A stretch of 64,000 nucleotides of DNA from Marchantia polymorpha subsp. ruderalis. Taxonomy: Eukaryota > Streptophyta > Marchantiopsida > Marchantiales > Marchantiaceae. The notes beneath the pieces are model-generated. The model did not search any database, was not told the DNA's origin, and was given only the letters and a program-made list of their open reading frames with translations. The translations under genes were made by a program, and so were the position numbers. Positions 1-18,531 of the stretch are shown here, one piece after another. Location: the NCBI GenBank assembly GCA_037833965.1, contig AP031354.1:3202001-3266000 (forward strand), read 5' to 3'. Position 1 is the stretch's first letter; each line of letters starts with the position of its first letter.

Positions 1-2
1 GT

Positions 3-215
3 ACGGGGGTTGGGGTTGGGGTTGGAGGGAAAGCATTGGAGGCGATACCGGCCGGTAGCGGTGTTCGTGAGAAGTGTGACTCTGCGATAGCAGGTTCACG
101 GTCCTTCCTGAAGTACTATGGTGCGGAACGGTTCTTCGTTCCGGGGGATGAAATGACACCAGATCCTACGGGTCGCTCCTCTGCCACACCAGGACTATGG
201 ACTGAATGTTGGTGA
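3..215 (+). CDS. Possible C-terminal end of a gene cut by the window edge
   Basis: An open frame runs from the first bases of the window to a TGA at 213-215, about 70 codons without a stop. It begins with a Gly/Val run produced by a G-rich repeat (GGGGTT units, about 5-27) and goes on with a mixed sequence containing SFLKYYGAERFFVPGDEM and ending GLWTECW. I recognise no family. It could be the last exon of a gene that starts left of the window, or a chance open frame. There is no start codon and no second exon to test the frame against, so confidence is low. Confidence 0.25.
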   Translation, partial: TGVGVGVGGKALEAIPAGSGVREKCDSAIAGSRSFLKYYGAERFFVPGDEMTPDPTGRSSATPGLWTECW

Positions 216-3200
216 TGCCCTGAGTGTTTGCCCCTATCCTCGTTCCAACCTTCAGATCTGGCCCCACCGAGTCATAAATGCCGAGCTGGGGGTTGCTGGA
301 AGCCTGGTCCTGCACAGTGTTGCCGAAGACGCTTTCCAAATTTCACTTGGCTAGCGGAGGAGGGCAAGGCTCAGGCAGCTAGTACCTCCTTCTGAGATGC
401 AGGGAAAACATGTCACATTATAATGGTAGGAGAGCATCTGCCGCACTCCATGATAAAGTAGTGCGAAGATGACGGAAAAAGAGTCAATGTTAGTGATCAG
501 ATTATGTTTCCACGGCGAGTTTTTCTGGATTAACTTTTTAGCATACATTGCTTGTTTGTGCTCTGCTTCGTTGAGAATGGGTACTTTATCATTCCTGTTT
601 CCTCGATGCATTCGTGCAATCTTTTTCGCTATGAAGTGTGGAGCCGAGGGTTTGAATTGTATGAATTCTCTTGTTATTTACAACTCGGATCATTTGCAGT
701 TGTACACTACGTGACTAGGGGAATGGAACGCGCTATATCAACGATCAGATTCAGTTATTCGATCATACCCTTTAGCTTAAAAGTTCAATCTGTTTACATC
801 TGCAATTATAGATTTTTGCTCTTAGTCGTAGATGATCATGCAGTCGTTCAAAGGTCCATGGAAAATTTTGTTGAAGAATTGTATTAAAAAAGGAAGATTG
901 GTATTTTTCTGATGCATTGAAAACAAACAAAAGTCATTAAATGGTTGAAACTTTCGTAAATACCTTTTTAAATATAAATTTAAATATCATGATGAAAAAT
1001 TGTGTGAAAATGGGTTTTTTTTTTCAAATAAGTCCACTACCTTTCCAAGTATAATTGTCATTAAAAATGCTTTCTAAAGCTTATTTCAATTGCCATCATT
1101 GTATTTTTCATATTTTTTTATTTTTTCTTTGATATATTTCTCTCTAAATCGTTCGTACCAAATATAAATTTTAATATGGTCACATATCACAAAATTTTGG
1201 AAGTTTCATCCGCTTCGTTCCTATATCGACAATAGATAAGCCCTCCAATTATTTATATTTTAAACTTTTCTGTATCATATTATGAATATATTTTATGCAA
1301 CGAAGTAACACAAAAATATATATATTCTAAATATACTTGGTGTGATGGAAAATGTACTACATTTATAGCAATCACTCTGCGTTATTTCTAGGACATGTAA
1401 TATTTTGTAAACAGTTGACGTATATATTCAGTACATCTTAGTAAATTATGAAACATTTCGCCTGGCAATGCTAATGAGGGCTCTCCAAATAAATAGATAT
1501 ATGCCCTACATCCTCTAACTTGCTGGACATGTGGGCAACGTGCCGTCCCACCCAATGCTCTCAACCACAGCTGTAAATGCTGGGGGGAGTGAATAAATTA
1601 ACTCAACGATTCAACCTACCAGCACCTTCTAAACCGGTGACGAAGCAGTACACCTGCCGGTAACCACTCGGAGGACGTTCGACAGTTTGACCCGGACCGC
1701 AGCACAACTTCACACTCCTCGTAAATCATCTACGGAAACGCACGTGATGGGTACCGTAGATCGGACGGCTGGAAGCCCATCGATCGATCTCGAAAGCATC
1801 TCCCAAGGCATCAGATTATCTATTCGAGCTTTCAGACACCGGTCACGACACCTCGAGCCCCACAGATATGGCGGAACAACGGGAGTCTGATTTCATGGAC
1901 TCAGACATCGGATTCGACAGGTCCGTGAATAGGAGCAGCTTCCAGAACCGGAGTCAACAAATTCGCTCTCTTGCGAGGCCAGAATTCAAAGCGTAGCTTC
2001 TTCCCATTGACTTGAATCTGCCCACGACACGACATGATTATTAGGTGGGAATATGTAGCAGCAGCAGAAGTAGCTTCAGCCATGCGTCGCTCGCAGGCAA
2101 TTCGATGACTGTTTGACATGCTAGAGTGTGTATAGTATAGAGAAATATGACGAGGGAAATACCGTATTATTCACAGACTGTATACGTATTAATACATCAC
2201 ATAATTCCTACGGGTGTTCGATTATGCCCACAGCATTTACGAGCAACATCCGATCATTTATGACGGACCCAGAGAATGAGGATGATTGGATTGTCATTGG
2301 AAAAGATAAGATGAGGAGGCTGTGTTGCGAATATTATATTCTTTCTGTCGACTAAAAAACTATTTTGATCGTGTAACAATCAAAATCTGAACTCAGCTGC
2401 TCTGCATCATCCACCGCGACTCGAGAGTCCACTATAATGTCACACGGTCAAACGGATGCGAATCATGCAAAACTTGATTTCGCAGATGCTCTTACGGTGT
2501 GTGGTTTGTTTACGTAAAAATTTGATCTCTCTTTGACTCACTAGAAAATTTCTTAAACGTCAGATTGGATCTCGTTCAATGCTCTCTAGATCTCTTGAAT
2601 TGTTTTAGAAATTCCGAACCTTTTTATGAGGTCTAAAAAATAAGATTAATTTCAATTGAATCTTATGCACACTAATCTCATTATAAAACTCGTCATATGA
2701 CAACCTTTGATTGATAAAAAAACGGGGATTCAACGTCTAAAAAATCGATGAAGAAAAATCCCATTTTTATGATTCTTCGATTTCGAGATGACATACTATG
2801 TGTTGAATGAAGTATTGAAACTGAGTTTATTTTTTGTCAATAATGCTCCATAAACTCTTCCCAATAACTTCAATGATTATACTGTAGATGAGAATATTAA
2901 TTAAAAAAAATATGATTACCAAAATTCCTTTGAAACTCACACTCAGGCAGCTGAATTCCTTATGATTCCATAAGATGCGTCAGGTTTATGATACTGTGCA
3001 TAACATAGGCTGCACATTCCGTATTAGGTTTTTTAAAGTTTTTCTGCCTCGAGCCTCCTACGCTAGGAAAGATGTCATTATTGTAATTCTGTATGGGCTG
3101 TTATACTCTGTAGACAAATTAGGCTACAATATACAATTTTTTTTAACATAATGACACTCTTTCCATTGCTCTGTATAAAAAATGGGCTGGTGAAAGATCT

Positions 3201-3492
3201 CTGAGATCAAATGTAAAAAATAATAATACTATTTTAATTGAATCAATTTAGTGTTTTATCGATCGTTTAATCCATGTAGCTGTGACTTCTCAGATGAAGT
3301 GGAACACATTTTCCATTGTGATGCTATTCCCTCGTGGTGTAGTGATGTTTGATCTGTGGAAAACCTCAGTGGGCCATACTACTGAACCCTTTTTGCTATC
3401 TTGATCGCCCCTTCCTATCTTTTCTTGCTTAGGGATGATTCACTACTAAAGTCGATAAAACTATATTGGAATAAACATTAATTTTTCAAAAG

Positions 3493-3635
3493 CTTTTATC
3501 CATGACCAAAGATTCTAGTACATGACGATAGATGCAAACCTTTGCCCATTGTACTGTATACGTGATCTGATGAGCAAAGGTTTGCAATCCTGCATTCTGT
3601 CATCATGTCCTGAAAGATTTGCTCATGGATGAAAG
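3493..3635. repeat. Foldback (hairpin) element, about 143 bp
   Basis: Two arms of about 55-60 bases face each other across a loop of about 28 bases. The inner 12 bases match perfectly (GCAAACCTTTGC at 3534-3545 against GCAAAGGTTTGC at 3574-3585). The outer arms still pair well (TTATCCATGA on the left, TCATGGATGA on the right) but with mismatches and a size difference. This is the shape of a MITE-like foldback element or of a plant microRNA precursor. No transposase or target-site duplication was recognised. Confidence 0.6.
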
Positions 3636-4319
3636 ATATAGAAGTCTTTATTCGAGCCTGATCTACAGACTCGCCAATATACTGGACAACAGACTGGAAT
3701 ACAAAAAGGTATAAAATACTTTGGTGGTCTCGTGTGATGCAAGCAACTCAAAAGTCGAAATGGAAAAGAAATGTTTCAACCGCTGCTGGATAGACAGCGC
3801 TTCATCGACAGTTTCCTGTCTCCATCTAGCACATCACTTAACCTATACCCTTCTATATTGTCAATAGGGAGCAGCAAGGCCTCGATTTATTATTTCGTTT
3901 TCTTCAATTTCATAGACTAAGGAAAGAAGCAAATAATATATATCAAACTTAAATTGGTAGAAAAGAACCTCAGGCACCACAATTAGACTAAATCAAACGG
4001 TAGAAGAGGAGAGAAAGTCTAATTAAACTCTTCTGAGAATAAATATATAAATAAAAGTTTGCTCGAGGGTCATTGTTCATGAACATACCTTTCGAATGAG
4101 GAACTTGTCAAAAGGGTCAGTGTGTCAAGTATCAGTATCCCACGCTTCCAAGAGTGTGGCATGCTAGTCCGGTACTCCTTGAGAAAGAGACAATCACTGA
4201 TTACCCTGGAATTCTGCACAAAGCACCCTTCTCACACAGCTGGATCACTCTTAGCAGGGGGGATCAAATCATAATATAATGATCATATATAATGATCAAA
4301 TAACTGGTTAGAGCATCGA

Positions 4320-4660
4320 GCAAAACATACATGAATAACGGGTCCCCCACACTCGAGTCTTTCCATGGGCCAGAGTGAAGGTGTAAGTGACCACGGATGA
4401 CCTTGTAATATAGCAAAAAGGATGGGATTACCCCATCGAGCTGGATAGGGATGAAACCAAAAGGGCAACATGAGGCCAAGTCCCAGGAAAGAGAAATATA
4501 TCCCCCAGTATCTGTAGGGGATCTCACGCTGTAGACAAATGAACAAGGATTGTGGTGGAAAGAGATTGTGGAAGGACATTGTCCCCCAACTAGTTGTCAT
4601 ACATGGGCATCCCATCCAGGCTTGATAGCTGTTTCCAGGCATAAATCCACCCACATTACT
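4320..4660 (-). repeat. Dispersed repeat, copy A (partner near 52.2 kb)
   Basis: Bases about 4395-4470 align with about 52175-52245 in the same orientation. Both share ATAGGGATGAAACCA followed by GGGCA or GGTA, and upstream of that AGGATGG and TACC blocks at matching spacing; I judge identity at about 70-75 percent over about 60-70 bases by eye. The minus strand keeps two overlapping open frames, but neither resembles a family I know. It is probably an old interspersed repeat of unknown class. Confidence 0.45.
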
Positions 4661-7633
4661 GTTTCCTTCTCCATGCAGAAAATTTCACTCCATGAAGCTC
4701 TGATAGGATATGTTGTTTGAGCTTGTTGCCTCCGGAGGCTAAGCTCAATTAAACTGGAAATCAGAACCAGTGAGCACAAGGTAAGGGTACCATTTGCAGA
4801 GTGGTGACGGGACCATGCGTGTGATCAATTAGACTTGAACATGTTTAGCTCATCTTCAGCTCAGCTGGACTGGAGCTGAAGAATCCTCATCATACGAAGA
4901 CCACAACGACGGCGCAAAGTTCATGCACGAGGTTCGTAAATATCCAACTGATTCCTTCTTTCTTTCCTTCCGTTAAAAACTCCGAATGTTGAGCTTCTTC
5001 AATCTCGGAATTATTGAAATATCTCTCCAGTTTGAGAGCAACCTCAGCGAATGCAAAACTCTAGGCCAATATCCTCTCACCATGTCATGGAACTAAATTG
5101 AAAGGCCATCTGCTTTTCCAAGTTTTTGTCCACATGTATTAAAGAGCGCGTGTACGCTCTGCATGAACACGTAATCGATCCTGGTTATATACAACTGACA
5201 TTGTACTCAAAATATCCTGTCATTTTAGTAACATATCTATCGAATTTAATATCGGAAATTGGACACATGTGCATCCATCCACATTTTCTAAATCCTTATT
5301 TATTCATATTATAATGATTGAATATGATATATTCGTTTCATGAGTGGTTTATTCTCACCCTCTTCCGCGTAAAGGTATGGACTTCTGGGTTTTGAAGCTG
5401 GATATTCGAGGTTCGTTAAACACTCCCTAGGGGATGGATGACGTAATATGCAGTGAATATGTTTTTCTCAAGGGCATATAGACTTAGAAGAGTGGAGCTC
5501 ATATTTTAAGTTTGTACCATGGAGTCCAACGACGACGAAGAATCCACTCCCTTTATGGTTGGATACTCTCAGTGGAAAGCTCAAGGACGACAAAACCAAC
5601 TTCTTCTTGAGGCCCATTCGAATGTCGTAAAAATTAAGGTTGGAGCTTGACTTTAGCACTGTTGTAGTCCCTGTTTGACTGAAATTCATAATAATAATTT
5701 TGCGGAGGATGAGAAACTAAAAGCCCCGCCGATGTTATAAAATTTCTAAACCTTAACCGAGTGGAAAAGGAGTTGTGTCAACAAAAAAGCGCGTCTATTA
5801 AAGGGAAGCACACAACAAAAACAACCCTTTTACTTGGAAAAGAACAAATTATAACTTGGGTCAATATACTACTCTGAGTTTACTTACAAACCCTGATATA
5901 GTCAAATTCTGATAAATTTGACTATATTAGATATCTTTTAAAAACTCATTGATCACTATATAAGATATCCTTGTGTGCCATCGATTCAATTATTGTAAGA
6001 TATATTATATATCTCACCAGCGGCCGAAAAAAAAACGTCACACTTAGAAACAATTATCACAATTTTAAGCATGAAAGTTACAGATTCGATCAAATGATAA
6101 GTCACAAAATATAGTGAGTATGGACTTGAAAAAACTATTAATGCAATGAACAAAACCACGGCTCACAGTAATTTCACTAATATAAATGAGTGTAATTACA
6201 ATGTGATCATCAACACTGCACATGAAATGTCCAAAATTTTCTGCAAATGATGTTCCACTCATCTAAACATCGATACACATATTCTTGAAAAAATTTTTAT
6301 TCTCTTTTTAAGAGTACACTCAATAATACAACTATGTGGTTCGCTTAAAACACAAACGGAATAAGAAACAAAAGATTGGTGCAGATCATTGGATCTAAGG
6401 GTAATATAAACTATTTTTCATACTTCTAGTAGGAAGATTACTTCCCAGATTAACTGTGTTGCGAAGACTTTTGTACTTACTTGCACCCACTCTTGTGAGA
6501 GAAACAAACAATGTGAGAATTTGACCACCCGTGGGGTTTGTAAGACGATAAGGAGCAGGTGTGAAGTAACATATTCCCTTTCCTTAAAACCGTCATATCT
6601 CGTTTAGTTAATGACTCACCATTAACAATTAATGAGATACTGCGCTTGTCCTACGAAGGAAGGCAATGCGTAGATTCTTAACCTCCTGTGGCGTAAAGAC
6701 TGCTGCAACAGAACCACATGCATTAAAGATCAGAATAATAGGATATAAGATACATATTCTAAGAATAATACATATATTTCAGATTATAAAAGTTTAAGGG
6801 ACAGATTTTAACACCACATCTATGCGTTCTGTGTTTGGATATGCGTTTCCCGACCAACCTGTGATGGTCGTCCGAAACGTAATGCCTCATCTGTAAATAA
6901 TTGTTTATGCCCTTACAAAGTGTGATATACGATCGGCTGGTTTCTAGCCCAGCACGGAAGATTTTGGATCCTCACAGCAAGTGGAGTCCAAAATTTGTCC
7001 TTGCGCACTTCAACCATAAAATGGAATCAAACGCAGAGGATAAACTTTGACGTTGTGGACGTGGTACAGACTTTCTCAGACATTGTGAGTCCTGCCATAG
7101 CAGTCAGCATTCTTCTCTGCTTGACTGCTGGCATGCCATGAAGGTTTCTGATTCAGCAAAGGTAAGGGGTACACGTCCATGACGGTGATTCTGATATTAA
7201 TTCCCTCGTGGATTGTCAGTTCTCGAGAAAAGTTAGGACGGGGAATGGCTGGCAGCGAGGTGAAGGAAGAGCTCAACGCACGGAACACGAAGCATCGGGG
7301 AAGAACCTCACCTAAAGTCACACATTCTTCTTCTATTCGATTCATGGATTCGCTTCCAGCACAAATTTACTCCAGTGAGCCTTAAACCATTCCCATCGGG
7401 ATCACAATGCAGGACAATCGGATGCCACAAGTGGCTCACATTGAATTTACATCCTGTTTCAGCGAAGGTGCTAAAGGAGATATTTCTTCCACCCAATTCT
7501 GGTTCCGCCTAAATCTATTTGACTCGTTGTGTAATCGTTTACTTCCTACTATAAAATCGTAAACCTCGAAAGTATTTACATTTCCGAGATCAGGATTCGT
7601 CCAAGTCAGATCAAAGTACTGTGACTCGGAATC

Positions 7634-14135
<6,502 letters not shown>

Positions 14136-17100
14136 GGCTGGAAAAAAGCTCAATTTTTTATAGTACTGCTCTCCATGCGTTAGTTCTCTGCGTCCTCCTC
14201 ACATTCCCAACACACCGTCATTTCCATAGCGAAATCCCAGACCTGCATATGGCCGAGATATGGCGTCATCTAAAAATCCATGTGAAGAGAATTCTCCGTC
14301 TGCTGTGGGAACCAGATGCTGCTCCGGACTGAGACGTGAGATTGCTGGCTACTGATGCGGATGACAGCCACAGCGGTATCGATTTCGTCGGGCACGGGGA
14401 GATGGAACCTGCAGTCTGATCGACGACTGCTGCTATCAATGGTCGAGCTTGCAGAGAGAGGCCTTAAGCCCTGACGGGTCACGGGGTTTAGGCAGTCCTG
14501 GATTCGTGGAGATCGTTGGGCAATCTGCTCTACGTGTCCAAGTCTGAAGTCTGCGGTGATTTTATGCTCGAGGCAAGTTATCCCCATTCGCTTCGCCACT
14601 TCGAGAATTGCATTAAAATTGCTACTGCTCGACTTTTCTCTTCGTTTTTATTGTAAAGTGCTGAATCACGTGTGACATGAAAACAATCGTCTTACAACAA
14701 TTTATTACAAATAAATCAATAAATCTTGTTTCAGTTTCTTTTATTCAATGAAAAGATTTCAGCTGTATATTAGAGAATCAATAAGACACCGAGATACTAA
14801 TCAGTTTCTGCCGAGGGCACAGTTGAGAATCTCGGATTGATTTTAAAGTAATGTGGATCTTTCGAAGGATGTCAAGAGTCTTTGAGGGATCTGATCCAGT
14901 TTGGGTAGACAAGGAAGTAGGTTCATAAATAATGAAATCTGCTCACTAGACACAGTTAAGTTCTGTTCGTCCTTATTTTTTCCTTGACCCAGTTCACTTA
15001 AAGTTTAGCATGTGTACCAAGATCCAAATTCAATGCGGAGTAGAGGGTGCTCCCCTAAACGATACCTCATATCGCTTTTGAATCATCTTTGAATGAAACA
15101 AAAATTACTGTAGTTTTATATCTATGTGGCCTCTCTTACCCGTTTTATCTATTTTTCAGCGATTATTACCTAATTTTCTTTAAGATGTAATGGGATACGT
15201 GTTTGGAAAAAATAGGAAGGAAAACTTAGCTGAACTCCAAATACTATCATGCATTGTGTACGAATATGACTCACTCTGTACAATACATATTACTAATTTA
15301 GATTCAAACACACTTTCTATGTAGCACATGTTTTCCCATAAATCGAGTTTGGATGGATCATTCAGAACTTTATTAACATTAGTAACATATATATTGCGCA
15401 GAGTCCCTAGCTGTAGTACGTTCTTCGATACGTGTGAGATAAGGAAACAGAGTAGAGGCACGTTGCCCAAATAGGAATATGTAGAATTTTATGGGCTGAC
15501 ATCTTCTCCTTCGTCTTATTTTACGTCATTCGAACCCACAATGAAGACTTTCATGCAAACATTTCATCTGCCTGTGCACACTCCCTTAAAGCTTTGAGAG
15601 CATAATGTAAGACAGACAGAACCTCGGCTCTAAATGGCACAATGGATTACTTATAAAGTCGATCCTTTGGTCAAAAAGTCGCTCGAAATTTATTGCAAAG
15701 TGCCTGTAGTCGCGCTGTCCAAGAAGATCGGAGCTGGGTATAAAATATATGATAGCAAAAAATTAAAAATTAAAGCAATATAATAATGAAGACAACGAAA
15801 CCTGAGAGAGTGGTGCCCTTCTAACTTTCTGTACAAACTTGCACAAACGAACATCGTATGCTAATGAACGACTCAATAATTTGAAACAAATTTTCGGATA
15901 GAAAGTTTGTGTCCGACAACCCATCATGAAAATAACATCACATCAATGTCAAACAAAGACTCCAAATCTGCGAGTATGTACACAAGGAATGGGTTGAAGA
16001 TGTTAAATATTTCACAGTGCCCCGGAGAGTGTTTACAACGAGAGGGACCAAGCAGCTTTCCCTCACTCGGATGGCTTCAGCTGTTCAGGAAAATGGTCAG
16101 TCCCCTGTCAGCTTCTCACATAACTCCACGAAGAAATATAAAGCCCCCATGACAGCGTGCATGGATCTCAGGGCGATTTTGTGAAGCCCGCTATCATCTG
16201 ATTCCGTCAGCCTCGGATCAATTCAAACCTCGAGGGACCAATCAAGCAATCTGAAACAAATGCACTGCGTGGATTATCGTTACAATATCTTGGATTCCGT
16301 CCTTTGAAATGAGCGCAGTGAGTATCCGTAATCGAGCATCTCCCATAAATTATCGAAAGATCACGAAGTCCAGACAGAGGCGTGGAGCTGCTGATGAGCC
16401 CAGTGCAGTGGATCGGTTCAATTCAGATCCGAGACCGTGGCAAGATGTCGGCATGTTGATAAATGCCGCCGCATTAGCGAGAAGGCCTCAATCGGACCAG
16501 GAAAAGGTACGACGTTTTGTCAATCTGCATTACCAGAGGACGGGGCAGGCAGGCAGGCAGACAGACAGACAGACGCGAACCTGGCTTTAGATCGATAGCC
16601 ATGGTCGTCGGAAGGAGGAAAGGCACCGATCCTTTAGAAGATCGAGCGATCGAAGGTTTGTGATCTTCTCTAAATCTTCGAGGATTCGCTTGCCAGTCAA
16701 TGCCTGCCATATCGCCGTCACCAGAGTGAGAGCATTTAGCGACGTAACGGAGAATCCTTCGTTTCAGCCAACGAGGTGATGAAGTAGGCACCGATGACGT
16801 AGTTGAGCTCGATTCAGAAATCGAAGGCCCTGTATTCTTCTACCGATTTATCTCGACCATTGCTCTACAATCGGCAATTCTCTATAGAGCGATGGTGTGA
16901 TTTCACCGAGAAATGTAAAAGTTTTTTCACATCAGGCTGGCGAATCGCTTCTGATCGCCCACGAGAAGCAAGAATCTGAACCCTAAATGAGGATTTTTTA
17001 TCGACCTTCGACTTCGATCTGGAATCAGCACGGCTCGGCAGACTGGGAAGGAGATTGAGGTCCTCTTCTCACGCAGAATTTTCTGCCACATCGAATTGAA

Positions 17101-17169
17101 ACAAAACCAGTGAAGCAGTTGGATCGGACGGACTGTCAGTGATCGACAAAAGATCGAGCGGGATCGAGA
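14136..17169. other. Intergenic spacer between the divergent RsmB-like gene and the 17.2-kb gene
   Basis: This stretch carries the 5' flanks of two genes transcribed away from each other. An open frame with an ATG at 14587 on the minus strand (about 105 codons, to 14270) has no recognised family and no splice context, so I do not call it. The middle part (14640-15900) is AT-rich with nothing recognisable. A short GGCA/GACA microsatellite lies at 16544-16573. Confidence 0.5.
16544..16573. repeat. GGCA/GACA tetranucleotide microsatellite
   Basis: Four GGCA units run directly into three to four GACA units. It lies about 600 bases upstream of the start codon of the 17.2-kb gene, in its probable promoter or 5' leader. 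Confidence 0.85.
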
Positions 17170-18531
17170 ATGGTAGCCCCGCATGCGGAAGATCGGTTCA
17201 GTGACCCGGACTGGTACTTCGGCAAGCAGTCGACGGACATCACGCGGAGGTACGGGAAGCAGATCCCGTCGCACTCGTACCACCCGGAATTGAAGAATGC
17301 GCCGTCGCCGTACCATGTCATTCCATACCACGACATGTCTGACAAATTCAGGCACAAGCTCATGTGGACGAAGCCGAGCAAGCCCAAGGAGGATTACTAC
17401 CACGGAAGGGTGGTAACGGAGATCTCGAGCCCCACGAAGTTCCCAGAGCTCGCCACCGAGACGCCGCTCATGCCGTGGCCCGAATCGTCGAGGACGATCG
17501 GAGATCTGCGATTCTCACGATACGAGTATCTGCATCCGCTCGGCAAGACGAGGCCCGGCCCCATGGACGACTTCGTGCCCGTGCTCAGAGACAAGAGGAC
17601 GGGCGAGGTGATCGGGACGCCATCGCCGCCCCCTTCGAGAAAGGAATCGCGTCGCAGAATGCTCGGGCTGCTCCCCGACGGCTGCCATAGCCCCGGCAGC
17701 CCCTGCAGGTCGCGATCGCCATCTCCGCACGGCGTCGACGACGAGGACGAGGAGGACTACGAGTCGAACGCTCGGGCGGCGGCGGCGGGGGCAGACGACG
17801 ACGATACCCCCAAGCCCTTCGAGGCTTACCACCCCGCAGCCACCCAGGGCTTCGGTAGCGCCGAGCCCCCTGCTGCCCCCGCTGAGAGGCCCTACACAGC
17901 CCCCGGCAGGCGCGAGTCGGCGTCGTCGCAGAAGCCCCGGCGCAAGAAGTCGTACATTAGCGCCTTCGGGTCGAAGACTCTCCACATGCAGCCCGTGGGG
18001 GGAAGGCCGCAACGGGATCACGCCGACGAGATGGAGGACAGGGAGTACGGTGGGGGGGCAGGGGCAGGGGCAGACTACGAGCCCCAGACCCCAGCCTCGT
18101 ACCAGCAGGCCGAGGGTGGCTCGAGGGTGCGCTACAGTCTGGGCAGCAGCAGCCAGCGCGCGCAGCCCGTCGGGGGCAGGGCCTCGATCATCAACATGCA
18201 GGAATTGGAGCAGGCGCGACTGAGCTCTCCTCACTCGGAGTATTCCGACGCTGCCACCTCCGACCGCAGCCACCACGTGAATAATGGGCGAAAGTACCCG
18301 CCTCAGCACCCTTCCTTCAGCCAAGCCCCCTCCAATAGGCCCCGAGACGACGAGGCCTTCGGGCCGCATAAGCACCGGCCCTCCAGAGACGATCGAAGCA
18401 CGCCTTCGTCGTCCGGTAGCCGGGGTAGCAGGAAACCGTCCGTGGCCCCCGAGTACAACCCGAGTTTGCCCCCCGAGGGCGAGAGAGGCATCAGAGCTCA
18501 TAAGAGAAGTGGCGATTCCAAGCCTCAGTAA
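17170..18531 (+). CDS. Intron-less gene for a 453-residue protein of unknown function
   Basis: A single open frame starts at ATG 17170 and ends at TAA 18529-18531. The first ~155 residues look like a folded, conserved part rich in Tyr, Trp, His and Pro (DPDWYFGKQSTDITRRYGKQ, then PYHVIPYHDMSDKFRHKLMW, then FSRYEYLHPLGKTRPGP). The remainder is disordered: Ser/Pro/Arg-rich, an acidic run (DDEDEEDYE, near 196), a Gly/Ala run (GGGAGAGADYEPQTP, near 295) and a basic Ser-rich tail. No signal peptide or membrane segment is visible. Third codon positions are strongly GC-rich, unlike the genes to the left. I recognise no family; a cytoskeletal or sperm-flagellar scaffold is possible in a plant with motile sperm but nothing here proves it. 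The long opposite-strand frame at 17515-18501 is a by-product of the GC bias. Confidence 0.75.
   Translation: MVAPHAEDRFSDPDWYFGKQSTDITRRYGKQIPSHSYHPELKNAPSPYHVIPYHDMSDKFRHKLMWTKPSKPKEDYYHGRVVTEISSPTKFPELATETPLMPWPESSRTIGDLRFSRYEYLHPLGKTRPGPMDDFVPVLRDKRTGEVIGTPSPPPSRKESRRRMLGLLPDGCHSPGSPCRSRSPSPHGVDDEDEEDYESNARAAAAGADDDDTPKPFEAYHPAATQGFGSAEPPAAPAERPYTAPGRRESASSQKPRRKKSYISAFGSKTLHMQPVGGRPQRDHADEMEDREYGGGAGAGADYEPQTPASYQQAEGGSRVRYSLGSSSQRAQPVGGRASIINMQELEQARLSSPHSEYSDAATSDRSHHVNNGRKYPPQHPSFSQAPSNRPRDDEAFGPHKHRPSRDDRSTPSSSGSRGSRKPSVAPEYNPSLPPEGERGIRAHKRSGDSKPQ

Larger units (their letters stand above)
216..7633. other. AT-rich intergenic spacer without a supported gene
   Basis: No coding chain with splice sites could be built on either strand. 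The stretch is AT-rich with many poly-A/T tracts. It holds a foldback hairpin (3493-3635), one copy of a repeat that recurs near 52.2 kb (about 4320-4660), and a short zinc-knuckle-like peptide near 3266-3345 that may be a decayed LINE fragment. The part from 6300 to 7633 is the downstream flank of the RsmB-like gene. Confidence 0.6.

Noticed and set aside
14270-14587. Minus-strand frame of about 105 codons upstream of the RsmB-like gene
   Set aside because: No family resemblance, and it lies in the probable promoter or leader of a well-defined gene.
17515-18501. Long minus-strand open frame (328 codons) opposite the 17.2-kb gene
   Set aside because: It is a shadow caused by GC-rich third positions; its residues are low-complexity Gly/Arg/Val and no start or splice context supports it.
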